Assembly: GCA_023091735.1 (NCBI GenBank) | Contig: JALKBU010000762.1 | Coordinates: 1-25,612, forward strand | Direction: 5' to 3' | Length of the DNA: 25,612 bases | From: Trichomonas tenax | Lineage: Eukaryota > Parabasalia > Trichomonadida > Trichomonadidae | Shown here: one piece after another, positions 24,764 through 25,612 of the stretch | Layout: every line of letters begins with the position of its first letter | Numbering within the stretch: the stretch's first letter is position 1 | The notes under the pieces: generated by a model | Database searches by the model: none | Told to the model about the DNA's origin: nothing | The model's input: only the letters and a program-made list of their open reading frames with translations | Made by a program: the position numbers and the translations under genes

Positions 24764-25423
24764 TAGAGTTCCTAGATTAAAAAATGTTGTTTAGTTATAT
24801 GGATCCAGATATAGTAACGATATATGAATTTTATGGAATATGTTAAAATAAATTACATCTAATAGTATTCTACAAAAATGTAATTGTATAATTATAGAAT
24901 ATTGATAAATTTATATTGTGGACGAATTTAATTTGGAATGTGTAAATTTTTTTCAATTACATTCAAAATAATCAAGCTTATTTCTTTCGTAAACTGATGT
25001 GCCGATATGGAATTATCATGTTATACGAGCTAATATGAAAAAAATATTAGAGGCTAATAATATTTTGAAATTAATACTTTTTGACACTTCCATTCAATTA
25101 TTTTTCGTGTTAAATGCATACAGTTTCACATAATAAATGGCAGATTGTCACAAAAAAATTCTCCATCAGGACAATATTTTTTGACACTTATATATTGAGA
25201 ATGAATGCAAAATTGCTCCAAATTTGAATGAAAACATCTATTGTTTTGCAATTTTACTGATATGCTCTAGCATAGCACCTTAATTAATTGCATTTGGCAC
25301 CAATTTTATTTTGAAATCTCAATATATATTTTATTTTGTTTTCAAAAATATCGAAATAAGTTACCTTTCTAATTAAATTCAAGCTTTTTATCAATCATTA
25401 TTTGATTTTTCTTCAAGATAATA

Positions 25424-25425
<2 letters not shown>

Positions 25426-25471
<46 letters not shown>

Positions 25472-25612
25472 ATTTTTTATTAATTTTTTTTTTTTTTTTT
25501 GAAAAAAATCAAAAATATTTTTTTTAAATTTTTGCCCTTATAAATGGGAAAGCACCACGTTTAAACTCCCCTCCCCTTTAAAACCTGTTTCCCTTCTTCT
25601 GCTTGAAAAAAA
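25426..25612. other. Homopolymer-rich contig-end sequence
   Basis: A run of 39 T (25426-25464) is followed by eight A, six T, a further T run (25484-25500) and A/T blocks, then 60 bp of mixed sequence ending in a run of A. This is typical of a low-quality assembly end and should not be trusted base by base. Confidence 0.6.

Larger units (their letters stand above)
22604..25612. other. About 3 kb with no convincing gene
   Basis: Scattered short frames exist on both strands but none has an ATG-led, domain-bearing or compositionally convincing product. Local features are a duplicated CGTCAATTTGC near 23123 and 23142, inverted repeat TGTGATT/AATCACA at 23544-23562, palindrome ATCACAATTGTGAT at 24471-24484, and TGACACTT at 25082 and again at 25182. 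GC-rich islands lie near 23650-23690, 23870-24010 and 24725-24770. I saw no tRNA-like B box or rRNA. Confidence 0.55.

Noticed and set aside
22604..25612. tRNA or rRNA genes in the gene-free arm
   Set aside because: No GGTTCRA-like B box with a matching acceptor stem, and no rRNA-like conserved stretch, was found by eye.

Overview
The window is strongly AT-rich, intron-poor eukaryotic DNA: long single-exon genes, several stop codons overlapping TAAA (the trichomonad poly(A) signal), a TKL kinase fused to an alpha-solenoid, and EGF/TM surface-protein remnants. Together these point to a parabasalid, most like Trichomonas or Tritrichomonas. The genus is inference; no marker gene is present. Both window ends look like contig edges: the start carries a GC-rich hairpin, and the end dissolves into a 39-nt T run and other homopolymers.

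Layout. 1-778: a GC-rich hairpin, a dense cluster of TGWCR motifs and a 44-bp palindrome. 779-3193 (+): an intact TKL kinase with helical C-terminus. 3298-3943 (-): a broken copy of an unusual kinase, with a further kinase scrap at about 4010-4110. 4362-5006 (+): an unrecognised ORF broken by one TGA. 5092-5532 (-): a low-molecular-weight PTP-like protein whose catalytic loop has His in place of Arg. 5580-6565: empty AT-rich DNA. 6566-9151 (-): a disordered acidic protein rich in CDK/SPKK motifs. 9478-11622 (-): an XPG/Rad2-like protein lacking three of seven metal ligands. 12143-13075 (+): an EGF/TM ORF without an ATG. 13203-14093 (-): a membrane-protein pseudogene with two internal stops. 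14471-14585: an 18-bp array of ATGCAT palindromes. 15110-19996 (-): a 1628-residue secreted protein of about five repeated modules. 20391-21219 (+): a second frameshifted copy of the unusual kinase, inverted relative to the first. 21263-22534 (-): a Cys-rich multi-pass membrane protein. 22535-25612: about 3 kb without a convincing gene.

How the genes fit together. The XPG-like gene and the acidic SPKK protein are consecutive on the minus strand, 326 bp apart, and share the hexapeptide YSIVED. The XPG-like protein has three acidic F-E-x-V motifs resembling TFIIH p62/Tfb1-binding segments, so a shared repair or chromatin role is possible but unproven. The second half is a surface-protein neighbourhood. 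At least four decayed genes make this a region of high gene turnover.

Best leads: the degenerate XPG-like protein, the PTP-like protein without its arginine, the modular secreted protein, and a 19-bp-spaced TGRCA motif in front of three minus-strand genes.
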